A stretch of 64,000 nucleotides of DNA, from NCBI RefSeq assembly GCF_020921035.1, contig NC_063157.1, forward strand, positions 21,035,015 to 21,099,014. Reading direction: 5' to 3'. Shown in pieces: positions 45,460-56,168 of this stretch. Positions within the stretch are counted from its first letter, which is position 1. Every line of letters begins with the position of its first letter. The notes under the pieces were generated by a model. It saw only the letters and a list, made by a program, of their open reading frames with translations. It had not been told where the DNA came from and searched no databases. The DNA is from Rhodamnia argentea. Its lineage: Eukaryota; Streptophyta; Magnoliopsida; Myrtales; Myrtaceae. The position numbers and the translations under genes were made by a program.

Positions 45460-46512
45460 AGGTGATCGACTCCCTATTCGACTCTTGAGAGGTCCAATAA
45501 AACCAATGAATTATTAGTAGGAGTGGACAACACAGACTTTAATTTTAATATATTATTCAAAATTAGCTTTATATTTAAGAAATAAAAAATAACTAGTAGA
45601 TAATTAGGTTTATATCCTAAAACTAAAAAAATGAAAAATAATCGGTTCGATTTTCGATTCCAAGGAACTAGACCTAACCGACCGATTCGGTCTATCAGTA
45701 TTGCTCACCCTAAAACAAGAACACTGTTGTAACCTCTCACCCAAAAACCGGTTCCACTTGGCTAAGAGTGTGTTTTGCTCGGCGTTGGAAATGAACTTTG
45801 GCTCTAAAGATCCAAGGGTAAATGTTAGGGAGTTTAGCAAAATTTTTTGGGACTACTTTGGGCAAATACCAACACTCGCAAAGTGGATGTTGAATGCCTG
45901 AGGTAGGTAGGAACTTGCCTTTGGTTCATCATTTTCAAAAGGCAACTTTTGGGGGTTTAATGACTTTTTTTATCTTCCCATCTTTCCCTCACTAGTTTTC
46001 TAATATTCCAATTTTACCCTTGAAGGGCCAGGTCCGAGGTCAGGGATGCCAATCGAAGCTCAGGCACCGCCAGCCGAGGCTCAGGCCACATCAGCCAAGG
46101 GTCAGCAATGCCGGCCAAGGCCTCGCGCTGCTAGATCTTAGGTTTGAATCCGCTGACTAGGAATTCGCGGAGGAGGTCAGGGATGCTGGCAAGGGTCGCA
46201 CAACGTTCGTGCTTAATATGGACCCCTAGTCGAGTGCAGCCAAGTTCGAGATGGAGAGATCTCGAGATGTAGAGCTAGGGAAAGAGAGGGCGACAACGTG
46301 TGTGTGACGATATCTTCTTTTGCATTTTCTCTGTTCTTTTTTTTTTCTTTTAAAAAATTGCTTTACAACCCTTAAGCTGAAATACTGTTTGCCAGACACT
46401 ATTTGCGTTTCATCAAAATGCTTTACCTCAAAGGTCTTTGCACTTTCGTTAAGGCATTCTCTCAATGTTGAACCAAACGCAGCCTCAAATCCCTGATATT
46501 CTTCATTATATA
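45460..46512. other. Intergenic, no gene recognised
   Basis: AT-rich DNA up to 45900, with accggttc/gaaccgg-like phrases near 45640-45760, then a GC-richer stretch (46020-46250) with repeated ggccaagg and gaggctcagg words. The short frames show no domain. Confidence 0.3.
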
Positions 46513-46561
46513 TCGTTGCTTTGCTTCAGTATCTCAAACACGCCCTCGCTCACCTCCAATA
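46513..46561 (+). pseudogene. Tiny sulfotransferase fragment
   Basis: ttcagtatctcaaacacgcc, followed by ctcgctcacctccaat, matches the SOT stretch encoding FGISNTPLLSSN (SOT-1) and FDIFSTPLLTSH (SOT-2). Only about 12-16 codons remain, so this is a weak call. Its place in front of another SOT flank supports it. Confidence 0.4.
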
Positions 46562-46569
46562 GGAAATCA

Positions 46570-46990
46570 AATGAACCCTAGAGTTGGATCAAATTTGTTC
46601 ATCATACATGTCTACAATTTGTTCAAGCTCTCCCAAAAGTACAAGCGGTCCATCCGGCTCACTGATTCGCTAACTAAGGCGAACAATCCGCCAAACAAAG
46701 GCCTTCCTGATTATTGTGGTGCAAATGTCAATTCCTCTTGGCTCCAACGCCAAAACCCAAAGTATCACGTCTCAAAGCTTTTCTCGATGAATCCACATGA
46801 AATGGGTGACTATTGTAACATGCCTCACTTAACACGGCCATAAACGATCACGATTCAAACCAAAATCTCGCAAGCTCACGGAAGAAACCTAGAACACTGT
46901 ACTCTCTTGCCTAGCAATAGTAAGGAATAAGCACAAATACTCGTGCTAGGACATAGAGTATTGAGAAGGCGAGGTTGAGCACGATTCAAA
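46570..46990 (+). other. SOT upstream flank block (upstream of the split relic)
   Basis: Phrases in order match the flank near 730-930 and 1690-1880: gttcatcatacatg, ttcaagctctccc, cgctaactaaggc, cctcttggctcc, catgaaatg, and aaacctagaacactgtactctcttgcc. The copy is diverged and shortened. Confidence 0.5.
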
Positions 46991-47181
46991 TGGCTTGTCA
47001 CGTGGTTAGTTTTTTTTTTTTTTTTTTTGGGTCATTTCTGATGTATTAAACACCAAATCATATAATTGTCCAACAGCAACTCGACTAATCCGTCGTTTCG
47101 CACCGAAAACACGCAGATCCCCGAAGCATCTATTCCTTCGCAAAACAACCAAGCAGAGCGGTAACCCCAGTTACCCCTCCC

Positions 47182-49741
47182 ATGGCGTTACCAGCAAGTT
47201 TCTTTGCAGCCCGCCATTGTAAGTAGCGAAGAACAAGACCAGGAGGAGGCCATTGATGAACTTGTTGCTTCATTTGCCCAAAGGAAAGGCGTGGTTCGTC
47301 CTTTGTACTCCTTCTACCAAAACTTTTGGCGCCCGACTATTGTTGGGATTTGACGTAACATGCATAGGCAAATATAACATATAAAATACGCAGCGGAAAT
47401 AAATAAAAACCTATACACGTATCTCCAAAGGCGTAGTTCGTGCGTTTCAATCGAAAAACACGTGCAACAAAGGGGTTTAACGGATTACCTCTTGAAGCGT
47501 GCTTGAAACGAAACAGGTTTAGATGTTCTTCGATCCGAGCCCCACAAGTGTCGGGCCTCTAGTTCAGACACACCACCAATCGCAACGTCAAACGGAAGAA
47601 CGAACTCGCGAGAATCACCACTTGAATTGTGCTAGCAATATTGTGGAATCAATTCTCACAACTCTAAAATTTCTGGTCTTTCGTATGAAAAGTGAGAGAG
47701 TATTTTAATCTCTCTTTTTGCCTCTTCACACGCACACGCGAGAATAATCTTTTTCTCAAAACAGCCCACTAGAATGGCACACACACTAAGAGCGTAAAAA
47801 CTGTTTTTACGCTCGCGCACGAAGAGAAAAACGGAAAACCGTTTGCACGGCACACACGATCTGATCGTGTGTGCAACGTGCACCACGTCCCACGGTCAAC
47901 AACTTTTTGTTGACCGTGTGAGACGTGCACATGGCCAGCAAATGTGCTGGCCGTGTGTTACGTGCATAATTTTTTTTTTATTAGTTTATTTATTATTATT
48001 AAAAACAATATATATGATATATCATACATATATATATAAAGACAAAAACAATATATATATAAATATATATATACCAGCATGTGTGCAATTTCGGGCACAT
48101 CAATATGTGTCGATTTAGGACGTGCGTGTGCATCATATGCACATAGCCCATGACCAAAAAATAACAAATTAAATTAAATCATATTTAATCTAATTTCAGT
48201 CCGACTAATTCAATAGTTGTGATTGCAAACATATTTGCAATATCATCTTTCCGTTCAATGTCATCATGAATTGGTTATGGTGTGTGACATTCCTAGGTTC
48301 ATCATTGAGCTAGTAGTAAGACATGCACTAACACATTAGAACATCCAAGAGAATTGATTGTCCCGATCAATCTCCGTGTCCTACAAGCCATGAGTGACAT
48401 CTAGCAATATGTCATAGCCACCTAGACAAAGTGTGAATGCTTTAAGAACATAATGAACCTCGTCGCTTTGACTACGGCGTAATTCAATCCCTCTGTCTTA
48501 CTATATCCCGATCGAACAAAGACCATGGAATATTTGTCAAGTCACCGATTCGATCATATGCACAAATCTAATCGACATGCATTCAAACGAGACATGAACA
48601 TTTCATTCTCGGTTATAACCCCGGCCGAGGATTTCAATGCATTGTCATAATTAAATTGCATAGGATATCATACCTTGCATGTGACAAGGAGACAGATTCC
48701 ATTTTGCGCACACGTGTGACTTCGTATGTGCATGAGTGACCATCAAGTACGAGACGGATCAATGAACCGTCAATATGCGTCCTCGTGAACCATAGCCATC
48801 CAACACACAAGTCAACAACGTGCCTCGGGTCTAAGGATTATTTACACAAGATCAAAGCATGAACAATTAGACATTGACCATGCTAAAAGCTTCCATGTCG
48901 CTAATCGTTCAACGCGTGTCACGTTCGGTGAACTTGTCCGGTACAAGCACCTGTGTTCTAGCTCGGGCATCGCAATACCCAATGACTTGTGACTCGTCAT
49001 TCCTTTAAGTATCCAATGCTCAATGGTGAAGTTAAGAACACACCGGTCTCAACGGGATCATTGATATCCATTCAATAATCCATCAACCGGGAACAGTTTA
49101 AAGATTCAGTCTAACTGTGAACCTGTCACACATATTCTCAACGTCTCAAGAATAGGTCCTACAATAACCGATCTTGTGGAATTTATTCATATAAGTAAAT
49201 AATTGGACAAATGAATAAATACGTCTTTGCCATTAATTAAATAATAAATTGAAAATACAACTGAAATCCCTAACATGTAACTATTACATAATCGCTTTAG
49301 GGCATATCTCTAACAACTATAGTGCTGCCCAATGTGATCGCGTTTCAGCGGAACTTCCAAGCGAAACATGAAGCCATTGTGATTTCTTCTTGGCACTTCT
49401 TCCTTGAAATGGCACGGTCGGAGGACCAGCCAGAGTGGTCCTTGGAAGAGCATTTCGAGACCATTTGCCAAGGGAAGACATCGTTCACGTCGTTTTGGGG
49501 ACACGGTGGGGTATCGGAAGGAGAGCTTGGAGAGGCCACAGAAGGTGTTGTTCCTCAAGTATGAGGACTTGAAGGAAGACATTGTAGGACACCTGAAGAA
49601 GGTGGCCGGGTTGGTTTGTGGGGCTCCCCTTCACCGAGGAGCAAGAGGGGGGAGGTGTGATTGAAGAGACAATCAAAATGTGTTAGCTTGAAGACCCTCG
49701 AGGACCTGGAGGTCAACAAATCCGGCAAATTACCGATGACA
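47182..49741 (+). pseudogene. Sulfotransferase relic split by a solo LTR
   Basis: The 5' part (47182-47340) matches the first 53 codons of SOT-2 (catggcgttaccagcaa start, ccattgatgaacttgttgc), with a one-base shift just after the ATG. The 3' part (49316-49741) picks up at LLPNVIAFQRNFQAKHEAI and jumps straight to SSWHF. About 100 codons are lost, holding the PAPS loop, the catalytic His and the 3'-phosphate Arg. Further shifts follow near 49500 and 49610, and homology stops at cttaccgatgacaa-like sequence, where another flank block begins. The gene is dead. The order of deletion and LTR insertion cannot be told. Confidence 0.85.
47341..49315 (-). mobile_element. Solo LTR, Ty1/Copia type (Bianca-like), antisense to the SOT relic
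   Basis: It starts tgttgggatttgacg and ends ctctaaca, with perfect 5-bp target duplications actat at 47336-47340 and 49316-49320. Read on the minus strand it opens tgttagagatatgccctaaa and closes aaatcccaaca, the ends of a widespread plant Copia LTR. Length is 1975 bp, with no internal coding region and no second LTR, so it is a solo LTR. The intact target duplications suggest a fairly young insertion. The lineage name is from memory. Confidence 0.85.
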
Positions 49742-50690
49742 ATTTGGGCCAACCCCGAACATGCCTGATCCAGGCCCACCCAATCCGAGTAAATAGTAAG
49801 TTGGCTATTTTCTTGATGGGCCGTCAAATATGAGTAGCTCACTCAGCTGTCTAACGAATGGCTGTGGATGGTCGCTTTTGACCTGGGCCCAGCCGGGGAA
49901 CATGCCCACGTTTTATGCACGCCGCTCATAAGATTTAACTGGGATCTTCGACAAGGCGCGATCAATGCGCCAACTTGTGTAGTCCTGTTACAATGATAAT
50001 CAAAGTTCAATGCCACCGTTTAGCTTTTTTCACGTGCGAGGCATAAAATGCGGTCCCGGAAAAGCCCCAATTTCAGTCTCGGCGACATCGAGATCCATGA
50101 AAAGATTCAACCGAGACGGGGACAATCACGTACAATGGTCCCTCCAATCGACAATCATACGTATGTGCTTTGATTTTGTGGCCGGGGATCTCTCCTTTGC
50201 AAACGACATGGGGGGAAAAGATATCATAGTTTTTTTTTCTCCCACCTACAACGCTCAATTAACCACCACACTAGGAAAGTAAGCGATACGTTTATCTACT
50301 TGTGAAAAACGACTCTTGTAATTAACAAAGATATCACAAGTTCACAACCTAGTAAATCAACTATTTACTTAGTATATTACTGATAAATAGCCGTTGTTAC
50401 TTGTCAAATCAAAACAATGTCAATAGTCCACAGATCATCAACTGGCACAAAGATATGACAAGGAACTTATAGTGTTTAAAACAATTGTCTAGTTCGTAAG
50501 CTATAAACGTTTGACCGACACTACCGTAGGCAAGCAATGGTAGAAATATCTATTGCAATGTGAATCATGTGTTTGGTTCCTCTTTGACGTCACCATGAGG
50601 ACATAAAAATGAAAAATTAACGTTCAACTAGCAACAAAAAGATCAGTGCTTCCCATTCTTATGGTCGTATCGATTCTTACTCGAACATCA
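49742..50690 (+). other. SOT upstream flank block of the 50691 relic
   Basis: It opens tttgggccaaccccgaacat, matching 2556, and continues through ttttcttgatgggcc, atgagtagctcactcagc, gcggtcccggaaaagcccc and gataaatagccgttg to the leader gatcagtgcttcccattc. It starts exactly where homology to the preceding SOT relic ends, so this junction marks a rearrangement between two SOT units. Confidence 0.6.
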
Positions 50691-50995
50691 ATGGCACACC
50701 AGCAACTTTCTTCGCAGTCCGCCATCGTAGGTACCAAAGAAGATGACCAGGAGAAGGCCATTGATGAACTCATTGCTTCCCTTCCCCAAAGGAAAGGCGT
50801 GGTTCGTCGCTTCCAGTCCCTCTACCAAAACTTCTTGTTAAATTATCTCGAGTTTAGACCGGCTTATGAAATCGATTCGAATTGGCCGATAGAAAACAGA
50901 ATTCTTGACTTATCAAGCCATTAGATTTAGCAACTCTCTTTAGAATTAATGACTTCTGTTGGTGCTCTAGGGTTACGATTCAAGACATGCTAATG
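50691..50995 (+). pseudogene. Sulfotransferase relic: N-terminus, unrelated filler, C-terminal tail
   Basis: The frame starts MAHQQLSSQSAIVGTKEDDQ and follows SOT-2 for about 47 residues to QSLYQNF. It then enters 120 bases of unrelated sequence and stops at 50922. At 50965, gctctagggttacgattcaa gives ALGLRFKT, the usual SOT C-terminus, followed by a stop. The middle of the gene, with all PAPS-binding and catalytic residues, has been replaced by a short filler. The leader and upstream flank are intact, so a short transcript is possible. Confidence 0.75.
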
Positions 50996-51480
50996 CTAAG
51001 ACAGATCCCTTCAACTTCAACACCCTCTGTCCATCCCCAGTCCTCACGTGGATTCTGGAACCGCAACGAATGAATCGAGAACCCTCCATCTTTTCAGATC
51101 CACATGATGCGACGTGGTTTTCTTGATCCCGGTTGGATCTTTCCCCTGGACCAGGGTTCCAACTTCTGTGCACGACCTTCAGACCCAAAAAAAAAAAACG
51201 AAAAAGGGACCCACGACGCCTACCCACCGCTCTGGTCTTCAGCTTATTTAACTAAGAGGAACTAATCAAAGAGGAGAATAAAAAAAGATGATACAACGAC
51301 GATTCTACTACCATCATAAGCATTCGGGACCGAGAGTCTATCGCCTACTTCGTCTGGCAATCTACATTTTATCCGCTAGGAAATCCAAATTTAAGAACAT
51401 TTCAGCAAATAGCAGCAGTCAAGAATTGTTCGTTCAATAACAAAAGACAAAAACTTTTGACCGAAAAAAAAAAAAAGGTT
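50996..51480. other. Intergenic, no gene recognised
   Basis: Mixed-composition DNA after the SOT relic. No frame with a recognisable domain. Confidence 0.4.
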
Positions 51481-51972
51481 TAATACTATGAAAAACTCCA
51501 AACTAATACATTTGTAATAAATTTACCACAAACTATTTTTTTTACCAAGAAAAACCCCAACCCGATAGACATGTGACAAATTTGCCTCAAACTATTTTTT
51601 TGACCACCAAAAATCATAAACTAGTACTGCTAATTTTTTTTACCAAGAAAAACCCTAAGATGGTATACCTGTGATAAATTTACCTTCCGTTAAATTAGAA
51701 TAATACTACGAAAAATTTCAATTTGATAAACCCGTGACAAACAAAAGGTAAAAATATCAAAATGGTACAACTGTGATCTACCACATGCCATCAAACTTAG
51801 CAATTTAACGGTTAGATTTAACGAAAACTAACGGAAGGTAAATTTTTCACAGATGTACCGGTTTGGGGTAAATTTATCACAAGTGTACCAGGTTGGGATT
51901 TTCAGTGGTCAAAAAAAAAATTTGGGGTAAATTTGTCACAAGCTTACCGGTTTGGGGTTTTTCATGATATTA
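51481..51972. mobile_element. MITE-like element, family B (best-bounded copy)
   Basis: The left end taatactatgaaaaactcc..aaatttacc pairs with the right end ggtaaatttgtc..ggggtttttcatgatatta over about 47 bases. Internal copies of ttttttaccaagaaaaaccc add sub-repeats. Both sides show the same 14-bp direct repeat aaaagacaaaaact (51442-51455, 51982-51995), beyond short A-rich stretches, which is a likely target duplication. It is non-coding. Confidence 0.65.
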
Positions 51973-52235
51973 AAAAAAAAAAAAAGACAAAAACTGAGAA
52001 CATTAGAAAAATAGCTTCCAGTTACACAAGATGACACGAGAACACGAAACCCATCTGTTGCCAGAAAGAACAAATTTAATGATCAGCGTGGTCGCCTGCC
52101 AATTGGAACTTGTAGGATAGATTTGACAGTACTGATTGAATCCAAGAATTTAACGTCCCCAAGAGAGAAACATTTAGGAAGAGATGGCATGGTGATTGAT
52201 TTTGATTATCTTCTGTCTCTCTTTTGATGAGGAAT

Positions 52236-52684
52236 GGAAGAATTGCAAAAAAAATTATAAACCTATTATAATTGGGTTAATTAGGTTCTAAATATTTTTT
52301 TGCTAATTTAATCATAATTTTTTTACATTTATATCAATTCAATTCATTTGCCTAACTGACGCCGACGTTGACCTTTTTAAATAATATTTGAAAAATATTT
52401 TGAATCTCATTACTTTTTTTTTTTCTTTTCTTTAATTTTTATTCCCTAACCCTTGGGCAAGCGAGGTCACCGGCCAACCCTCGCTTGCCACAAGCGAGGG
52501 CACCACGGCCTTAGCCAAATCCGTGCGAGGGGCGCGCCCCTCGCCAATGCCGGCAAGGGTTTGGAAGAAAAATAGTTCAATAGATATCGGCCAGCTAAAT
52601 TGATTGAATTGTCATGAATGAAAAAAGTTTATGATTGAATTGATACAATTACAATAAGTTTAACACTCTTTTGGTAGTTTTCCC
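52236..52684. mobile_element. Mutator-like MITE, family A (copy)
   Basis: The left part (gcaaaaaaaattataaacc, tattataattgggttaatta) and the right end (aagtttaacactcttttgg, tagttttccc) parallel the element at 7241. The GC-rich centre ggcaagcgaggtcaccggcc is typical of the family. The left terminus is eroded. Confidence 0.5.
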
Positions 52685-53070
52685 GCCGGGAAATCCGAAG
52701 GCAATGTATTTGCAGTTTAGACCTCAAAAATTACAAAATCTAAATATAAAAGGGTGGTGGGCTGGAAGTCCTATCGGGCCAAGGCCCACAAGGAGAATGA
52801 TTCCTGGCCCGTGTTGTAGCCCATCAAAGTTAGGGACGGCGCCACAGGTCGAATCACATCAAGCTTTGATATTCCATGTTTTCCAACTAACCATATTACT
52901 TTTGACCCATACAAAAAACTGACCATATTACTGAAACTAAGCCAAGCCCATCCAAGTTTGGGATGAGTTCAAATTATATGCGGCACTAGACAATGCCCAG
53001 GCCTAAAAATCATTATCCAAGGCGGCTTACGAAATGATTGAGAAATTTAGGATCATCTATATAAATTTGA

Positions 53071-53783
53071 AGAAAATTTCAAATAAGAATATAAAGTGCC
53101 ATCATTTTCACAAATAAGAGCATGAAGTGGATCTTATTTCAAATAAAAGCCCGAAGTGGCCAAATCATCTCAAATAAGGGTCCGAAATGGAATCTAAAGG
53201 ATTGGGGATTAGCAATTCCATTCATTTCTTCCTCTTTCCCAGGTCCTATTTACATGAATTGTACTTTCTCTAGATGATCCAGTCCATAAGAACCTAAAGT
53301 GAGCATATCAGTCTCAAAGAAGAGCCCGACCTCGCTGGCTGAAGGCCATTTTCGTCCTTTCTTGTTTTGAATTTTCTTCCTTTTTATGTTTTTTTTTTTC
53401 CTTTGCCTTTTCTTTTTTTATTATTTTCTCCTTTTTCCTCTTTCCTTAGCCGGACTAGCCTAGCCTGGCGAGGGCGACCCTCATCAAATCCGACGAGGGC
53501 GAGGCCAACCCAAGCAAGGGTGACCTTCGCCCATCGATGGCGGGCTATGGCTAGGGAGGGAAGGAGAAAAGAAAGAGAAAAGAAAAGGAAATGAAAAAAA
53601 AATTAAAAAAAATCAAAAGATATTCTTAGAATTTTTTTTTATACTAAAATACCTCTTCTCCGATGGTTGGAATAGTGACATGTTTATCGGCCGACCAAAA
53701 GTTCTTATTTGAAACGGCTTGGCTACTACAAATCCTTATTTGAAAAAATGAGGGCATGTCAATTTTTTATTTGAAATTTTCCC
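53071..53783. repeat. Non-autonomous inverted-end repeat, family C (bounded copy)
   Basis: The left end gaaaatttcaaataagaata and the right end ttatttgaaattttccc are inverted. Internal aaataagagcatgaagtgg-type phrases are repeated, and the centre is GC-rich (ctagcctggcgagggcgacc). Related to 1-597. Confidence 0.55.
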
Positions 53784-55020
53784 TAAAATCGATTAAAGCG
53801 GGTCGTGAGAAGCAAATTGTTTGGTTAGGCCCTTTTTCGAGGCCCATGGTAACCTCTGTTTGTGACCGTCAAATTAGAATTTCATAGACAATCAAGATCA
53901 AACGTCCCGACCCTGTCCCGTCTCTTTGTACCAAATTAAAATCTATGTTTTACTTTGAGAGACATGGTCAAATGATCGCATTATCTGTTATGAGATCTCA
54001 AGTTCGTGCCGTGTTGCGAGTGAATGTCCGGCGGGGGCTTTCCGTACTTCGTTATTTCATATGGAGAGCTTTCCTAACTTGACGTCAAGATTAGCTATTA
54101 GAATCGCCCCGGCATGGCAGCTCGTTACCGACCCAAAGAAACTCTAACCATTTCTCTCGGCCCTTCTCATCTCCCCTTATCTCACTCACCGTTGATCGCC
54201 GCCTCAGCCTCCCTCATACTCGCTTGCCCCCGCGCCTCCAGTGACCCCATCACCGCCACGTGAACACGGCGAGTCCGCTGCGGTTGCTCTCTTGCTCACC
54301 CACCTCTCTATGCCCGAGGTCATGTCTCAAACTGAGGGGTCGACATCGGCTGTCTGCTGAGCTTAGGAAACCCACTCGAGGCCGTACCTTGAGCGGCATC
54401 GGACTGACCGCAGTCGAGGTCGAGTAAGTACGAGCCCGGATCCAAGACAATTGCTCGATCGAACCGGCAGTAGCGCCGACGCCAACAACACAGATTGAGA
54501 TGAGCAGAGAGAGCGAGAGAGGGGGATGCATAAATGCCGTGAAAAAGCACAAAAAAAAATTGAGCAAGGGCTAAGAACTTTCCGAGCTTGGCCAAATCAT
54601 TGTAGAATATCTGAATTGGAACAATGGAACGAATAGAAAAAAATGTTTGTTCAATCTAGATGCTGTCAAATTAAAGAATAGCCCATTTGCAAAAATGAAA
54701 AGTAATCTACAAACGCCCGTAAATCTCCTAATTCTTCACATAAAATCATTTTATCCGCAAGTGAAATTCTTCTCTTAAGGCATAAGAATCTAATGATTGT
54801 TCTCAAAAGTAAAGGAATGTGGTAGACCAAAAACTTATTATTTTGCACAAATGCTGTGTTTAATACTCGACTTTATTTAAAGAATTGGGACGTATTCCTA
54901 CTTTCGCGGTAAATTTTAGGGCGTATGGTGCACTTGTCCCTTTAAAAAAAATTAAGAAAGCCCTCGTCCGTGCATTGTCATAGTCTTTATATTAAAGGAA
55001 AACACCATATATATATTTAT
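53784..55020. other. Intergenic, no gene recognised
   Basis: The frames at 54250-54595 (minus) have hydrophobic starts but no recognisable family, and overlap in different frames. The rest is AT-rich. Nothing is supported. Confidence 0.35.
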
Positions 55021-55386
55021 GAGAAAATGACACAAATAGTACCCGAACTTTAGTCCAATGTGTAATGTGATCCGTGAACTTTTAATTTGATCAATATGGT
55101 CCATGAACTTTCAATTTATTCAATGTGATCTCCGAACTTTTAAAACATGTTCAATTTAGTCCCGAAACTATAAGAAAATGTTCAAAGCCGTCCCTTGAAC
55201 TTGAATTAATGGAAGGCTTATGTTGAACACCTTCATATAATTCGGGGATTGAGTTGAACATGTTTCAAAAGTTCAAGGACCATATTGATCAAATTAAAAA
55301 TTCAGGGATCATATTATTCGAATTAAAAGTTCATAAATCACATTACACTTTGGATCAAAATTCGAAGACCGTTTACGTTATTACCC
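55021..55386. repeat. Palindromic MITE-like repeat, family D (copy 3)
   Basis: Left end gaaaatgacacaaatagtac; right end ttcgaagaccgtttacgtta. Internal phrases gtccatgaactttc and gatcaaattaaaaattcagg match 2004 and 33660. It ends about 250 bases upstream of the ATL gene and so lies in its promoter region. Confidence 0.55.
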
Positions 55387-55640
55387 CTGCATTTATCAAC
55401 ATTTACAGTAATAAGATATTGGCAATTCGGGTTCCAAATCTCATAAACAAATTAAGAGCTCTCCACTAATTTTGCACCCATCCCAAGGGTCATAACTCTC
55501 ATCTCACCCTTTTTTTCATTCACACTCAAAACTTTGCCATTCACCAACATACATTAACTCCAATTCTCATTAATTCCACCCGTTTTGGTACTGATCTCTC
55601 CACCACCTCCCCCTAGTCACTCTCATTTCACACTGCTTTT

Positions 55641-56168
55641 GTGCCTTCCTTCTCTTTCGCTCCCATGTCCTCCTCCGCCGACCCCCCGGCGACGACCGGA
55701 GTCGGCCTCGGGTACGGCATCGCCATCGCCGTGAGCCTCCTCGTCCTCATCTCCACCATCATGCTCGCCTCCTACGCCTGCGTCCGCGTCAAGTCCCACA
55801 ACCTCCGTGCCACCTCCGACGGCGACGCCGATGCGGCGGACCCGAGTCCGCACGCGGCGGAGACCGCGGTGACGGTGGGGATGGAAGGGGAGGCTATAGA
55901 GACGCACTACCCGAAGTTGGTGCTGGGGGAGAGCAAGAGGCTGCCGAAGCACAACGAGGGGGGTCCTTGCTCGATATGCTTGGCCGAGTATGAAGCCAAG
56001 GACGTGATACGGTGCGTCCCGGAGTGCAGCCACTGCTTCCACGCCGACTGCGCCGAGGCGTGGCTCAGGGTCAGCGCCACGTGCCCGCTGTGCCGGCGCT
56101 TGCCGGCTGCCATGCCGCTCGCCACACCACTATCCGAGCTGGTCCCCCTCGCTACCAATCCCAGGTGA
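55641..56168 (+). CDS. ATL-family RING-H2 E3 ubiquitin ligase (ATL69/70-like)
   Basis: A 175-residue, intronless, membrane-anchored E3 that passes ubiquitin from an E2 to target proteins. There is one membrane segment at about residues 24-46 (GLGYGIAIAVSLLVLISTIM), then a variable stretch and the pre-RING block THYPKLVLGESKRLPK. The RING-H2 has ligands Cys110, Cys113, Cys129, His131, His134, Cys137, Cys148 and Cys151. Trp141 (AEAWL) and the CPLC proline are at the expected E2-contact positions. Length and lack of introns fit ATLs. The typical GLD motif is weak. A second start at 55665 (MSSSADPP) is equally plausible. Family members often act in defence or hormone signalling; the target here is unknown. 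Confidence 0.9.
   Translation: MPSFSFAPMSSSADPPATTGVGLGYGIAIAVSLLVLISTIMLASYACVRVKSHNLRATSDGDADAADPSPHAAETAVTVGMEGEAIETHYPKLVLGESKRLPKHNEGGPCSICLAEYEAKDVIRCVPECSHCFHADCAEAWLRVSATCPLCRRLPAAMPLATPLSELVPLATNPR

Noticed and set aside
46130-46170. Possible tRNA-like segment (ggtttgaatcc)
   Set aside because: The T-loop-like phrase is isolated; no matching acceptor stem or anticodon arm could be drawn.
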